A DNA stretch of 64,000 nucleotides from positions 1,240,001-1,304,000 of the forward strand of contig NZ_CP026101.1 of the NCBI RefSeq assembly GCF_002902945.1, written 5' to 3'. The notes beneath the pieces were generated by a model that did not search any database, was not told the origin of the DNA, and saw nothing but the letters and a program-made list of their open reading frames with translations. Position numbers and translations under genes: made by a program. Positions 55,279 through 64,000 of this stretch are shown here, piece by piece. Numbering within the stretch: position 1 is the stretch's first letter; each line of letters opens with the position of its first letter. Origin of the DNA: Paraburkholderia caribensis (GTDB taxonomy: Bacteria; Pseudomonadota; Gammaproteobacteria; Burkholderiales; Burkholderiaceae).

Positions 55279-55980
55279 TCAACGGCCGGTTTCGATCGCC
55301 CAGTCGACAGCGTGTTTCGCATGCAGCGCAGTGGTGTCGAACACAGGCAGAACAGAGTCTTCCTGGCGGATCAACAGCGCGATTTCCGTGCAGCCGAGAA
55401 TGACGGCCTGCGCGCCGCGCGCCTTCAGGTCTTCAATCACGTCTTGATAGATCGCGCGCGATGACGGCTCGATGATGCCGTGACACAGCTCGTCGTAGAT
55501 GATCCGATGAACGTGCGCGCGGCCATCGTCACCGGGAATGAGCGTATCGAGGCCGAAGCGCTCGCGCAGGCGTCCCGCGTAGAAGGTCTGCTCCATCGTA
55601 TAGCGCGTGCCCAGCAAGCCGACTCGCCCGATGCCAGCTGCGCGCAGCGCTTCGCCCGTCGGATCGGCGATATGCAGGAAGGGCACTGTGATCGCCGCTT
55701 CGATCGCTTCGTGCACGCGATGCATGGTGTTCGTCGCGAGCAGCACGATGTCGGCGCCGCCGCGCTCCAGTTGCCGCGCGGCATCCGCCATCTGGACGCC
55801 GAGCGCGTGCCAGTCGCCTGCGCGCTGGTTGGCTTCGACGGGTGCGAAGTCGACGGTCACCATCACGCTGCGCGCATTGTGATGACCGCCGAGACGCGCC
55901 TTCGCATAACGGTTCAGCAGCCGGTAATACTCGGCCGACGATTCCCAGCTCATCCCGCCGATCACGCCTATCGTTTTCAT
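55279..55980 (-). CDS. Aspartate/glutamate racemase family protein
   Basis: A 233-residue racemase. The N-terminal IGVIGGMSWESSAEYYRLLN, the middle LLATNTMHRV and the C-terminal VILGCTEIALLI are typical of the YgeA/RacX type. Classical aspartate racemases use two Cys; here the first is Thr (ATNTMH), as in YgeA, and the second Cys is kept. Such enzymes racemise various amino acids for cell-wall remodelling. The ATG at 55980 starts the conserved N-terminus. Confidence 0.88.
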   Translation of the reverse strand: MKTIGVIGGMSWESSAEYYRLLNRYAKARLGGHHNARSVMVTVDFAPVEANQRAGDWHALGVQMADAARQLERGGADIVLLATNTMHRVHEAIEAAITVPFLHIADPTGEALRAAGIGRVGLLGTRYTMEQTFYAGRLRERFGLDTLIPGDDGRAHVHRIIYDELCHGIIEPSSRAIYQDVIEDLKARGAQAVILGCTEIALLIRQEDSVLPVFDTTALHAKHAVDWAIETGR

Positions 55981-56159
55981 CTTGCGTTCTTGCCCGTACC
56001 GGTTGATCGCGTCGAGTATAGGCTGCGAGCCGCCGGGGTGAGCAGTACGGATCGCACGCGGCTGGCCAGTACGGTACGGTCTTTTGTCCTATGCCATCAG
56101 GATGCTTCCCCATGGATTTCTTCCGCCGATAGAATCGTAGTCATGCAAAGGAGCCGCCC

Positions 56160-57449
56160 ATGGATCTGATCATCCGCAATGCCGTATTGCCGCGCAGTGC
56201 CCCGAAACAGAATGGCCCCGTCGATATCGGCATCGAAGGTGGGCGCATCGTCGCCGTCGCGCCGAACCTGGCTGCGGGCGGACGTGAAGAGATCGACGTG
56301 CAGGGTGCGCTCGTCACGCCGCCGTTCATCGACGCGCACTTCCACATGGACGCGACGCTGTCGTATGGGTTACCGCGCGTGAACGCGTCGGGCACCTTGC
56401 TCGAAGGCATCGCACTGTGGGGCGAGCTGAAGCCGCATCTGACGCAGGAAGCGCTCGTCGAGCGCGCGCTGCAGTATTGCGACTGGGCTGTCGCGCGGGG
56501 TCTGCTCGCCATCCGCACGCATGTCGATGTGTGCGACGAGCGCCTTCTCGCGGTTGAAGCGCTGCTCGAAGTGAAGCGCCGCGTCGCGCCTTATATGGAC
56601 CTGCAACTGGTGGCGTTTCCGCAAGACGGGCTGCTGCGCAGTGCGGGTGCGTTCGACAACCTCAAGCGTGCGATTGCGCTGGGTGTCGATGTGGTCGGCG
56701 GCATTCCGCATTTCGAGCGGACCATGGCAGACGGCGCGGAGTCGGTGCGATTGCTATGCGAGTTCGCTGCAGAGAAAGGCTTGCGCGTGGACATGCATTG
56801 CGACGAATCGGACGATCCGCTGTCGCGTCACATCGAAACACTCGCGGCTCACACGCATCGACTCGGACTGCATGGGCGCGTGACGGGCTCGCATCTGACG
56901 TCGATGCATTCGATGGACAACTACTACGTCAGCAAGCTGCTGCCGCTGATGCGCGAATCGGGCGTGGCGGCGATCGCGAATCCGCTTATCAACATCACGT
57001 TGCAAGGTCGTTCGGATACTTATCCGAAGCGGCGCGGCATGACACGTGTGCCGGAGATGCTTGCGGCGGGCGTCAACGTCGCGTTTGGCCACGATTGCGT
57101 GATGGACCCGTGGTATAGCCTCGGTTCTGGCGACATGCTCGAAGTGGCGCACATGGGCTTGCACGTCGCGCAGATGACGGGTATTGACGCGATGCATGCA
57201 TGCTTCGATGCCGTCACGGTGAACGCGGCGCGTATTCTCGGGCTCGAACGTTACGGGATCGAGCCGGGTTGCGACGCGAATCTCGTTGTGCTCGACGCAC
57301 GCGATGCTGTGGAGGCGATACGCTTGCGCGCGGCGCGGCTGGTCGTGGTGAGCCGAGGGAAAGTGGTGAGCCGTGCGCCGGCGGCGCGGGCGATGTTGTC
57401 GTTGGAAGGGCGGGCAAGGGAAGTGGACTTCAAGCTGCATCGTGGGTGA
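56160..57449 (+). CDS. Cytosine deaminase-like amidohydrolase
   Basis: A 429-residue metal-dependent hydrolase of the CodA group. Metal ligands are seen in PPFIDAHFHMDATLSYG, a middle His in VDMHCDESDDPLSRHIE, a Ser/His near SHLTSMHSM, and VAFGHDCVMDPWYSLGSGDM. It probably deaminates cytosine or a related cyclic amide; CodA has D rather than C after GHD. AAGGAG lies 7 nt before the ATG. No cytosine permease is beside it. The palindromic element begins about 170 bp after its stop. Confidence 0.85.
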   Translation: MDLIIRNAVLPRSAPKQNGPVDIGIEGGRIVAVAPNLAAGGREEIDVQGALVTPPFIDAHFHMDATLSYGLPRVNASGTLLEGIALWGELKPHLTQEALVERALQYCDWAVARGLLAIRTHVDVCDERLLAVEALLEVKRRVAPYMDLQLVAFPQDGLLRSAGAFDNLKRAIALGVDVVGGIPHFERTMADGAESVRLLCEFAAEKGLRVDMHCDESDDPLSRHIETLAAHTHRLGLHGRVTGSHLTSMHSMDNYYVSKLLPLMRESGVAAIANPLINITLQGRSDTYPKRRGMTRVPEMLAAGVNVAFGHDCVMDPWYSLGSGDMLEVAHMGLHVAQMTGIDAMHACFDAVTVNAARILGLERYGIEPGCDANLVVLDARDAVEAIRLRAARLVVVSRGKVVSRAPAARAMLSLEGRAREVDFKLHRG

Positions 57450-57618
57450 GGGGGGCGGTTTTTTTGCGCTGGCAGCCGCGTTGTGCCTCCGAGGCGCGGG
57501 CTACGCCGTTTGGTGTGTTTGGCATTCGCTGGCATCCGCGATATGTTTTTTGTGGTTCTGGCGCCGCTGGTCGGTGTTCATGCCTTTGCGCTGGCATCCG
57601 CGGTTTGCTTTTGCTTTC
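57450..57618. repeat. Degenerate repeats CTGGCATCCGCG before palindrome copy 2
   Basis: CGCTGGCATCCGCG occurs twice here (57529 and 57594 region) and a third time as the tip of the palindrome's left arm at 57619. These look like slipped copies of the arm end. Confidence 0.75.
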
Positions 57619-58276
57619 GCTGGCATCCGCGAATTGTTAGCGTGCTTCAGGCGTCGCCCCTGTGCGGGGCGGCACCTACTTTTCTTTGCCGCCGCAAAGA
57701 AAAGTAGGCAAAAGAAAGCGGCTCAAACCGCCAACATTTCTTCCTGCCTGAGGGCCCCCAAAGGGTCTTACGCTTCACACGGCAACCACATGACCCACGT
57801 TCGTTGCTAACGCTCTGAATGAACGCCTCACCCGCTTCACGCACCTGCGTTTCAGCATGCCGTGCGAAACAGTCCACGGCCGCCCAGGTGGCAAACTGTG
57901 TGTAGGTTGTCGCGTCGTATAGGGTAGCGCTCTTACAGGGTGGGACGCCTGCGCTATCGGTCCGAAGTGAGGCGTGTGAGGCACTGCGGCCTACACACAG
58001 TTTGCCGCCTGGGCGGCGCATACCATTCGCTGACGCTGGCTCATGTACGGGTGTTTGAAGTGGGTGAGGCGCTTATTCAGCGCGCTGGCAACGCACACGA
58101 ACAAGGGCGTTGCCGGGTGAAGTGTGGGGACGTTGGGGGCCCGTGGGAAAACGTCAAGAGCTGGCGGTGTGAGCCGCTTTCTTTTGCCTACTTTTCTTTG
58201 CGGCGGCAAAGAAAAGTAGGTGCCGCCCCGCACAGGGGCGACGCCTGAAGCACGCTAACGAATCGCGGATGCCAGC
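57619..58276. repeat. 658-bp nested palindromic element, copy 2
   Basis: Same length and plan as copy 1. The outer arms are 57619-57733 and 58162-58276 (115 bp each, about three to four mismatches). The inner CAGGTGGCAAACTGTG core is near 57888 and its complement near 58000. The copies differ: where copy 1 has CTTCACACG in both arms, copy 2 has CTTCAGGCG in both. It lies between the convergent codA-like and oligopeptidase genes. No protein gene is inside. Confidence 0.95.
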
Positions 58277-58346
58277 GAAAGCGAAAGCGAAAGCGAAAGC
58301 AAAAGCAAAAGCAAAAGCAAAAACAAATCGCGGATGCGAGCAAACC
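58277..58346. repeat. Short-period repeat (GAAAGC/AAAAGC units)
   Basis: Nine or so six-base units (GAAAGC then AAAAGC) abut the palindrome's right arm, followed by a stray ATCGCGGATGCGAGC that resembles the arm tip. Confidence 0.85.
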
Positions 58347-58380
58347 AAAAAAAAAGCGAGCCCGGCAACCCGAACCCGCT
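58347..58380 (-). terminator. Intrinsic terminator of oligopeptidase A gene
   Basis: On the minus strand GCGGGTTCGG pairs with CCGGGCTCGC (with G-U wobbles, GTTG loop), followed by nine T. It lies about 75 bp after the stop. Confidence 0.75.
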
Positions 58381-58454
58381 CTTTCATTTAACCCGGCAAT
58401 ACCGCAGATCGAATACCAGCCCCTACGAACCTGCGTTCCAACGCATCAACACCC

Positions 58455-60569
58455 TCAATGCGCCGCCCCCGGCACCACATCCGGCGCCATGCCGTTATGC
58501 CGCAGCAACGCATCGATATTCGGCTCGCGGCCGCGAAACGCCTTGAACGATTCCATCGCGGGACGGCTGCCGCCCACTTCGAGAATCTCCTTGCGATACC
58601 GCGTGCCCGTCGCCGCATCAAGCACGCTGCCTTTGCCGGCCTGCGCGGCTTCTTCGAACGCGGCGTAAGCATCGGCGGACAGCACTTCGGCCCACTTGTA
58701 GCTGTAGTAGCCCGCCGCATACCCACCCGCAAAAATGTGGCTAAACGTATTCGGCCAGCGCGAGAACGATGCTTGCGGAATCACGTGGAAGCGTTCGTTG
58801 ATCTCGCGCGCCAGGTCGTTCGCGCTCTTCGCGCCGGACGTGTCGAAGTCGACGTGCAGCTTCATGTCGAACATCGAGAACACGATCTGACGCAGCGTGC
58901 CCAGTCCGCTCTGGAAGTTCTTCGCGGCAAGCATCTTGTCGAACAGCTCGCGCGGCAGCGGCCTGGCCGTATCGACGTGCGACGTCATGTCGCTCAGCAC
59001 GTCCCACTCCCAGCAGAAGTTCTCCATGAACTGCGATGGCAGTTCGACGGCATCCCATTCGACACCATTGATGCCCGACACGCCGAGCTCGTCGACGCGC
59101 GTCAGCATGTGATGCAGGCCATGGCCGAACTCGTGGAACAACGTGATCACTTCATCGTGCGTGAAGCACGCGGGCTTGCCGCCGACGGGCGCCGAGAAGT
59201 TGCAGGTCAGATACGCGACGGGCGTCTGCACCGCGCCGTTGACGGGCTTGCGGCGCGAGCGGGCGTCGTCCATCCACGCGCCGCCGCGCTTGCCTTCGCG
59301 CGCGTACAGGTCGAGATAGAACTGCGCTACGAGGCCGCCGTCCTGATTCTCGACGCGGAAGAAGCGCACGTCCGGGTGCCACGTCGCCGCTTCGTCGCGG
59401 CGGATCTTCACGCCGAACAGTGTCTCCGTGACCTTGAACAGGCCCTTGAGCACCGTGTCTTCCGGAAAATACTGCTTCACTTCGTTCTCGGAGAACGAAT
59501 AGCGTTTTTCACGCAGGCGTTCGGCGGCAAACGCGACATCCCACGGCTGGAGTTCGGCGAAACCCAGCTCGCTCGCAGCGAACTCGCGCAGTTCCTTCCA
59601 GTCGTGCTCGGCGTGCGGACGCGCGCGCGTCGCGAGGTCTTCCAGGAACGCCATCACCTGTTCCGGCGACTCGGCCATCTTCGGCGCAAGCGACACCTCG
59701 GCGAAGTTCCTGAAGCCGAGCATATGCGCCTCCTCTTCGCGCAGCTTCAGCGCGTCGGCGACGATGCCCGTGTTGTCCCAGTCGGCATTGCCTTTGCCGT
59801 ATTGCGGCCCGAGTTCCGATGCACGCGTGACATACGCGCGATACATCGTCTCGCGCATCGTGCGGTTCTCCGAATACTGCATGACGGGAAAGTACGACGG
59901 GAAATGCAGCGTGAACTTCCAGCCGCTCTTGCCTTCACGCTCGGCCGCTTCGCGCGCGGCTTCGATCACATCTTCGGGCAACCCGGCCAGTTCGTCCTTG
60001 CTTTCGGCGATGAACGCATACGCATTCGTCGCATCGAGCACGTGATCCGAGAAGGCCTTCGACAGCGCAGCCTGGCGCTCCTGCAGTTCCGCGAAACGCG
60101 GCTTCTGGTCTTCTGGCAGTTCGGCACCCGACAGTCTGAAGTCACGCAGCGAGTTGTTCAGGATCTTCTTGCGTTCGCCTGTCAGCGATTCGAAATCATC
60201 GGCGGCGGCGATCGTCTTGTACTTCTCGTACAGCGCGAGATTCTGCCCGACGCTCGACCAGAACTCGGTGACGCGCGGCAGGTTCTCGCCGTACACGGCG
60301 CGCAGTTCGGGCGTATCGGCGACGGCGTTCAGGTGGCCGATCACGCCCCAGGCGCGCGACAGCGGCTCCGTCGCGCGTTCGACGGGCTCGATAACGTCGG
60401 CCCACGACGCCGGCGTCGACGGCTCGGCCGCGCGGTCGACGGCGGCGCTCGCATTCGCGAGCAGCACATCGAGGGCAGGGGTCACATGTTCGGGGCGGAT
60501 CTCGCCAAAGCGCGGCAGATCGGAGAAATCGAGGAGCGGATTGTCGGATGTCGATTGAGAGGTGGACAT
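58455..60569 (-). CDS. prlC: Oligopeptidase A (M3 family zinc peptidase)
   Basis: A 704-residue cytoplasmic metallopeptidase that degrades signal peptides and oligopeptides. The zinc site HEFGHGLHHML (HExxH) is at about residue 475. The N-terminal start NPLLDFSDLPRFGEIRPEHV and the length match OpdA/PrlC. The ATG at 60569 begins the conserved part; the open frame upstream is non-homologous. Its leader contains a hairpin and a 16-bp palindrome (see 60730). Confidence 0.93.
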   Translation of the reverse strand: MSTSQSTSDNPLLDFSDLPRFGEIRPEHVTPALDVLLANASAAVDRAAEPSTPASWADVIEPVERATEPLSRAWGVIGHLNAVADTPELRAVYGENLPRVTEFWSSVGQNLALYEKYKTIAAADDFESLTGERKKILNNSLRDFRLSGAELPEDQKPRFAELQERQAALSKAFSDHVLDATNAYAFIAESKDELAGLPEDVIEAAREAAEREGKSGWKFTLHFPSYFPVMQYSENRTMRETMYRAYVTRASELGPQYGKGNADWDNTGIVADALKLREEEAHMLGFRNFAEVSLAPKMAESPEQVMAFLEDLATRARPHAEHDWKELREFAASELGFAELQPWDVAFAAERLREKRYSFSENEVKQYFPEDTVLKGLFKVTETLFGVKIRRDEAATWHPDVRFFRVENQDGGLVAQFYLDLYAREGKRGGAWMDDARSRRKPVNGAVQTPVAYLTCNFSAPVGGKPACFTHDEVITLFHEFGHGLHHMLTRVDELGVSGINGVEWDAVELPSQFMENFCWEWDVLSDMTSHVDTARPLPRELFDKMLAAKNFQSGLGTLRQIVFSMFDMKLHVDFDTSGAKSANDLAREINERFHVIPQASFSRWPNTFSHIFAGGYAAGYYSYKWAEVLSADAYAAFEEAAQAGKGSVLDAATGTRYRKEILEVGGSRPAMESFKAFRGREPNIDALLRHNGMAPDVVPGAAH

Positions 60570-60982
60570 GATGCTTCCTGTCTGACGCGGTAAATAAACG
60601 CCCGGATGACGCACATCCGGGCCTGAAACCTGAGCGGCGTGCACGACGCGCACAGCATGCGGCGCGTTCGCGCGGGTTGTCCGGCGCCCTGCAACATGCA
60701 TATTGGGGCGCCGTTCGGCGTTTCCAACTGATATCAGCTGATATCCGCCAATCTGCAGCCGGTTGCAGCACAAATTATCAGAACTGCTGCTCGTGCGCAT
60801 GCGTAGCGGGCTCAGACGTATTTGTACCAGAACAGGAGGGTGGGCAAGCGCACGGTCGCGGCGCGGGTTCTCGCGCATCGTTGAGACGTCCGCGCGCAGG
60901 CCGGCATGGCGCGCGGCTTTCCTATCCTTCGGTGGCCGTACGCGTGAGCTCAGCGGCCCGCCAGCATCAGGTGCCTCTCGCG
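60570..60982. other. Divergent promoter region prlC / acyltransferase
   Basis: 413 bp. A perfect hairpin GCCCGGATG / CATCCGGGC (60600-60622) lies in the prlC leader. The 16-bp palindrome at 60730-60745 sits near the middle. The right part is open in frame with the acyltransferase but lacks a supportable start. Confidence 0.5.
60730..60745. promoter_or_regulatory. Perfect 16-bp palindrome, candidate operator
   Basis: GATATCAGCTGATATC, with a further TGATAT next to it. It is placed between two divergent genes and could bind a dimeric regulator of either. Confidence 0.5.
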
Positions 60983-62143
60983 ATGACTCCACATCCCCAG
61001 TCGCTGTCGGGCGCGCTTGCGCGCGACGCGAACAACTTCGATCTCGTGCGACTGGTCGCCGCGTGCGCCGTCGTCTATTGCAATGCGTATGCGATCCAGC
61101 AGACGGATGCCGGCGATGCCGTCGCGGCGGCGCTCGGCTTCGGCGGCGCGGGCCATCTCGGCGTGTATGCGTTCTTTCTGATAAGCGGACTGCTGGTCAG
61201 CGCGAGCTTCGAGCGGCAGCGCTCGGTGCCGCGCTTCGTCGCGCTGCGGCTCGCGCGCTTGCTGCCCGCCGTGGTCGGCGCGTCGCTGGTGGCGATCTTC
61301 GTCGTCGGCCCGATTTTCACGACGCTCGCGCTGCACGACTATTTCGCGTCGGGCGCCACATGGCGAAACCTCGACTATTTCTCGACACTCGTGATGAAGC
61401 GCGGCTGGACATTGCCGGGTGTGTTCGAGCACAACCGTTTCGGACGCGACATCGGCGCGCCGTTGTGGACGCTGCCGCTTCAGGTGCATTGCTATCTGCT
61501 CGTGCTGGTCATGGGCATGGTCGGCTTGCTGTCGACGCGCTGGCGCATCGTGATCGCCGTATTGATCGCGGCCGCCGTGCTTTCGGTGCGCGTGCGTCTG
61601 CCCGATCTGCAGATCGGCTGGCGCGATTTCGCGGACAAGGCAGGCGGCTATGCGTTCTTCCCAGAGCCGTTCTTCTTTCTCGGCATGCTGCTGTACGGAT
61701 GGCGCGAGCGCATCGAACTCAGCGGTCTGAGGGCGTGCGGGCTGCTGCTGGTGTTTCTCGTGTTTCGCGACACGGCGGGCGCGCAGGCCCTGTTCTATAT
61801 CGCGTTCGTCTATGGGCTGCTTTGGGTGAGCGTGACGCCGATGCTGCGCCGCTGGGTGCCGCGTCACGACTACTCGTACGCGATCTACCTCTACGGATTC
61901 ATGGTTCAGCAAGGTGTGGCGGCGCTCGCGCCAAGCATGCCTCCGATGCTGTCGATCGTCGTCAGCGCGCCGTTTATTCTCGCGCTGGCGGCGTTCTCGT
62001 CGCGGTGGATCGAGCGGCCGGCAATGCGCTGGGTCCGCGCGCGCATCGCGCGCAGCGAAGCGCGTCAGCACGAACGCCGGAACGCGCCCGAACCGGCGCC
62101 GATGCGCGCGGCCGACCTCGCGGTCCGCTGGCCGCCGCTTTGA
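60983..62143 (+). CDS. Acyltransferase 3 family membrane protein
   Basis: A 386-residue inner membrane protein with about ten hydrophobic segments. The family start NNFDLVRLVAACAVVYCNAY normally has an active-site His where Cys-Asn (YCNAY) stands here (usual: xxVxxxHxY). Later GVYAFFLISGLLVSASFERQ is typical. The family O-acetylates surface polysaccharides or lipids. Loss of the motif His would question activity. The ATG at 60983 lacks a good ribosome site. Confidence 0.78.
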   Translation: MTPHPQSLSGALARDANNFDLVRLVAACAVVYCNAYAIQQTDAGDAVAAALGFGGAGHLGVYAFFLISGLLVSASFERQRSVPRFVALRLARLLPAVVGASLVAIFVVGPIFTTLALHDYFASGATWRNLDYFSTLVMKRGWTLPGVFEHNRFGRDIGAPLWTLPLQVHCYLLVLVMGMVGLLSTRWRIVIAVLIAAAVLSVRVRLPDLQIGWRDFADKAGGYAFFPEPFFFLGMLLYGWRERIELSGLRACGLLLVFLVFRDTAGAQALFYIAFVYGLLWVSVTPMLRRWVPRHDYSYAIYLYGFMVQQGVAALAPSMPPMLSIVVSAPFILALAAFSSRWIERPAMRWVRARIARSEARQHERRNAPEPAPMRAADLAVRWPPL

Positions 62144-62180
62144 CAACCGGGTGATTGCGCTGGATCTGCGGATGGCACGC

Positions 62181-62206
62181 GCCCGGCTCGTTGCGACGAG
62201 CCGGGC
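62181..62206. other. Hairpin between convergent genes
   Basis: Perfect 11-bp stem GCCCGGCTCGT / ACGAGCCGGGC, loop TGCG, without a T-run; possibly a weak bidirectional stop. Confidence 0.45.
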
Positions 62207-62246
62207 GGCTGTTGACTACGCGCCAGAAGCGCGTCGAGCCGTTTGC

Positions 62247-63104
62247 TCAGGCGTTGCCTGCGGCTCGCTCGGCCGCTTCGATCGTATTGACGAGCAGCAT
62301 CGTGATCGTCATCGGGCCGACGCCGCCGGGCACAGGCGTGATATGACCCGCCACTTCCTTGACGTTCGCGAAATCGACGTCGCCGCACAGCTTGCCGTTC
62401 TCGTCGCGATTCATGCCGACGTCGATTACCGTCGCGCCCGGCTTCACCATGTCGGCTGTCAGCGTGTTGCGCAGGCCCGTCGCGACCACGACGACATCCG
62501 CGTCGCGCGTGAAGGCGGCGATATTGCGCGTCTTGCTGTGGCAGATCGTGACCGTCGCGTTCGCTTCGAGCAGCAGCAGCGCCATCGGCTTGCCGACGAT
62601 GTTCGAGCGGCCGATCACGACGGCGTTCGCGCCCTTCAGCTCGATGCCGTACGCCTCGAACATCTTCATCACGCCGTACGGCGTGCACGGGCGGAACAGC
62701 GGCTTGCCCGTCATCAGCGCGCCGGCGTTCGCGACGTGAAAGCCGTCCACGTCTTTCTCGGGCGCGATGGCTTCGATCACCTTGTGGCTGTCGATGTGCT
62801 TCGGCAGCGGCAATTGCACGAGAATGCCGTGGATTTTCGGATCGCGGTTGAGCGCGTCGATGCGCGCAAGCAGATCCGCTTCCGTCATCGTCGCGGGATA
62901 GCGGTCGTACGACGAGAACAGGCCGTTGTCCTCGCACGCTTTCACCTTGTTGCGGACATAGACCTCGCTCGCCGGATTGTCGCCGACGAGCACGACGGCG
63001 AGGCCCGGCTGGTGTCCGCGGGCGGTGAGGGCGGCGGCGCGCGTGGCGACGTCGGCGCGCAAGGTCTTGGAAAGGGCGGTGCCGTCGATCAGTTTGGCTG
63101 TCAT
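62247..63104 (-). CDS. folD: Methylene-THF dehydrogenase / cyclohydrolase FolD
   Basis: A 285-residue bifunctional enzyme of one-carbon metabolism (methylene- to formyl-tetrahydrofolate). Catalytic Lys is in SEVYVRNKVKACED; the NADP motif is VVIGRSNIVGKPMALLL; and the C-terminal PVPGGVGPMTITML is complete. The length is standard. Stand-alone gene. Confidence 0.96.
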   Translation of the reverse strand: MTAKLIDGTALSKTLRADVATRAAALTARGHQPGLAVVLVGDNPASEVYVRNKVKACEDNGLFSSYDRYPATMTEADLLARIDALNRDPKIHGILVQLPLPKHIDSHKVIEAIAPEKDVDGFHVANAGALMTGKPLFRPCTPYGVMKMFEAYGIELKGANAVVIGRSNIVGKPMALLLLEANATVTICHSKTRNIAAFTRDADVVVVATGLRNTLTADMVKPGATVIDVGMNRDENGKLCGDVDFANVKEVAGHITPVPGGVGPMTITMLLVNTIEAAERAAGNA

Positions 63105-63446
63105 GGTCGGTCGAGAATGGGCGTTTCGGAATGCGGGCGGGGCAGGCAGGCGCGGGGCGTGTGATCACGTTGCCGCGCATGCCGCGCGTCGTGCTGCTGC
63201 GCATGCGCTTGCGGCGCGCGCTCGAGGCGGACACCGCGAAAACGCACGGATGGCGCTCGACGGCAGGAACGGGTCGCATGCCGGAAAGCGCACGGCGCGA
63301 AAACCGCGCCGCAGCGAAGTTCGACATTATACCGTTGAGGCAACCCAACCGATGACCAACCGTGATGCCGGACGAAACCGGGCAACAGCGGCGCCGTCGG
63401 AGTGACGGACGCCGCCCGCATCACCCGGCGCAGCTTCAGCGCGTGC

Positions 63447-64000
63447 TCAAGGCTGCGTCGCCTGCCAGGAGGAGTCGGGATTGAATGTGGTGATCGCCGA
63501 CGCGGCACGCGGCGTCTGCGTCCCGAGATCCTTCTGATAGACCTGGCCGTTCTGGTTGACCATGAAAGTCATCACGCCCGTCTTGCCGTATTCGGCCGGC
63601 CACGCGACGAGGCCGAAGCCCTTCGACAGCACGCCGTCCTGCACGTAGTTCTGCGCGCCGCCGTCGGCCTTGGCGCCTTGCGACGTGAGAATGCGGTAGT
63701 GATAGCCGTAATACGCTTCGCCTGGCGCGATCTGATGCGGCATGGTCGCAGCGAGCGGTCCGAGCGGGCTTTCGGGCTGGCCGGCTGCCGTCGGCCAGTA
63801 CAGACCGTCCTGCTTGCCGGGCGAACTGATGAACTTCTGCGCGTAGTGCTGCATCTGCTTGCGGTAGTCGTTTTGCGCGTCGACATACGCAAGCGAGGTC
63901 AGAATCGCCGCGCGTTCGTTGCGGCCGATACGGCGCGTGAGCATTTCATCCGTGGCTGCGGGCGTGTTGAACTGCCAGCCGCGCGCCGTCTGCACGATGG
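63447..64000 (-). CDS. DUF2950 family protein, C-terminal part (cut by window edge)
   Basis: About 184 residues visible, running in from the right edge. Family features: AAILTSLAYVDAQNDYRKQM, APGEAYYGYHYRILTSQG, VAWPAEYGKTGVMTFMVNQN and VYQKDLG near the end. DUF2950 proteins are exported and of unknown function. The start is beyond the window. Confidence 0.85.
   Translation of the reverse strand, partial: IVQTARGWQFNTPAATDEMLTRRIGRNERAAILTSLAYVDAQNDYRKQMQHYAQKFISSPGKQDGLYWPTAAGQPESPLGPLAATMPHQIAPGEAYYGYHYRILTSQGAKADGGAQNYVQDGVLSKGFGLVAWPAEYGKTGVMTFMVNQNGQVYQKDLGTQTPRAASAITTFNPDSSWQATQP

Overview
The window is high-GC DNA with the gene content of a Burkholderiaceae chromosome, most likely Paraburkholderia. 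Support comes from the BamC, YggX, ArgA/HrpA, GlnA-NtrB-NtrC, ThiC and FolD proteins, the DUF2844/DUF3443 pair, and two copies of a long palindromic repeat of a type I associate with Paraburkholderia genomes. Genes lie on both strands in short operons. There is no intact prophage, transposase, CRISPR array or secretion-system island.

Layout. 1-2.5 kb: a DUF2844/DUF3443 exported-protein pair (cut by the left edge) and bamC. 2.5-3.03 kb: no protein gene, but a palindromic upstream site, a textbook sigma-54 promoter, a multi-branched RNA fold and an intrinsic terminator; I read this as an undescribed sigma-54-dependent small RNA. 3-11.7 kb: an EamA exporter, lactate permease, two small lipoproteins, thiC with its TPP riboswitch, a fimbrial-like protein and a YedA-like exporter. 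11.8-15.3 kb: 2,4-dienoyl-CoA reductase, a DUF4397 lipoprotein and an entericidin. 15.5-19.6 kb: a stress/envelope signalling group (histidine kinase, two DUF1328 membrane peptides, a ferritin-like protein, a LuxR-type regulator, a lone receiver). 19.6-27.6 kb: an MFS exporter, a phosphodiesterase, and a LacI-controlled ABC importer operon.

27.8-29 kb: a tRNA-Leu(UAA) gene interrupted by a group I intron, followed by a probable integrase remnant, a phage-type small gene and an 11-bp tandem repeat. 29-36.5 kb: GST, a disulfide oxidoreductase, cupin, a DUF1211 channel-like protein, a membrane protein, a YfcE-type phosphoesterase, ProP and YggX. 36.5-44 kb: divergent argA and hrpA sharing a 23-bp promoter gap, then a YadA-type adhesin. 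44.5-49.1 kb: a beta-propeller protein, a fatty-acid hydroxylase, an EI24 protein, a CinA-type domain protein and a rhodanese. 49.2-54 kb: glnA-ntrB-ntrC with NtrC sites and a sigma-54 promoter. 54-64 kb: xthA, initiator tRNA, an Asp/Glu racemase, a CodA-like deaminase, oligopeptidase A, an acyltransferase, folD and a truncated DUF2950 gene.

Themes. Nitrogen control (glnA-ntrBC) sits in the same window as a second, non-NtrC sigma-54 promoter driving the candidate RNA. The two 658-bp palindromes (21.87-22.52 kb and 57.62-58.28 kb) have equal length, and their arms differ between copies but match within each copy, so the palindrome is being maintained.
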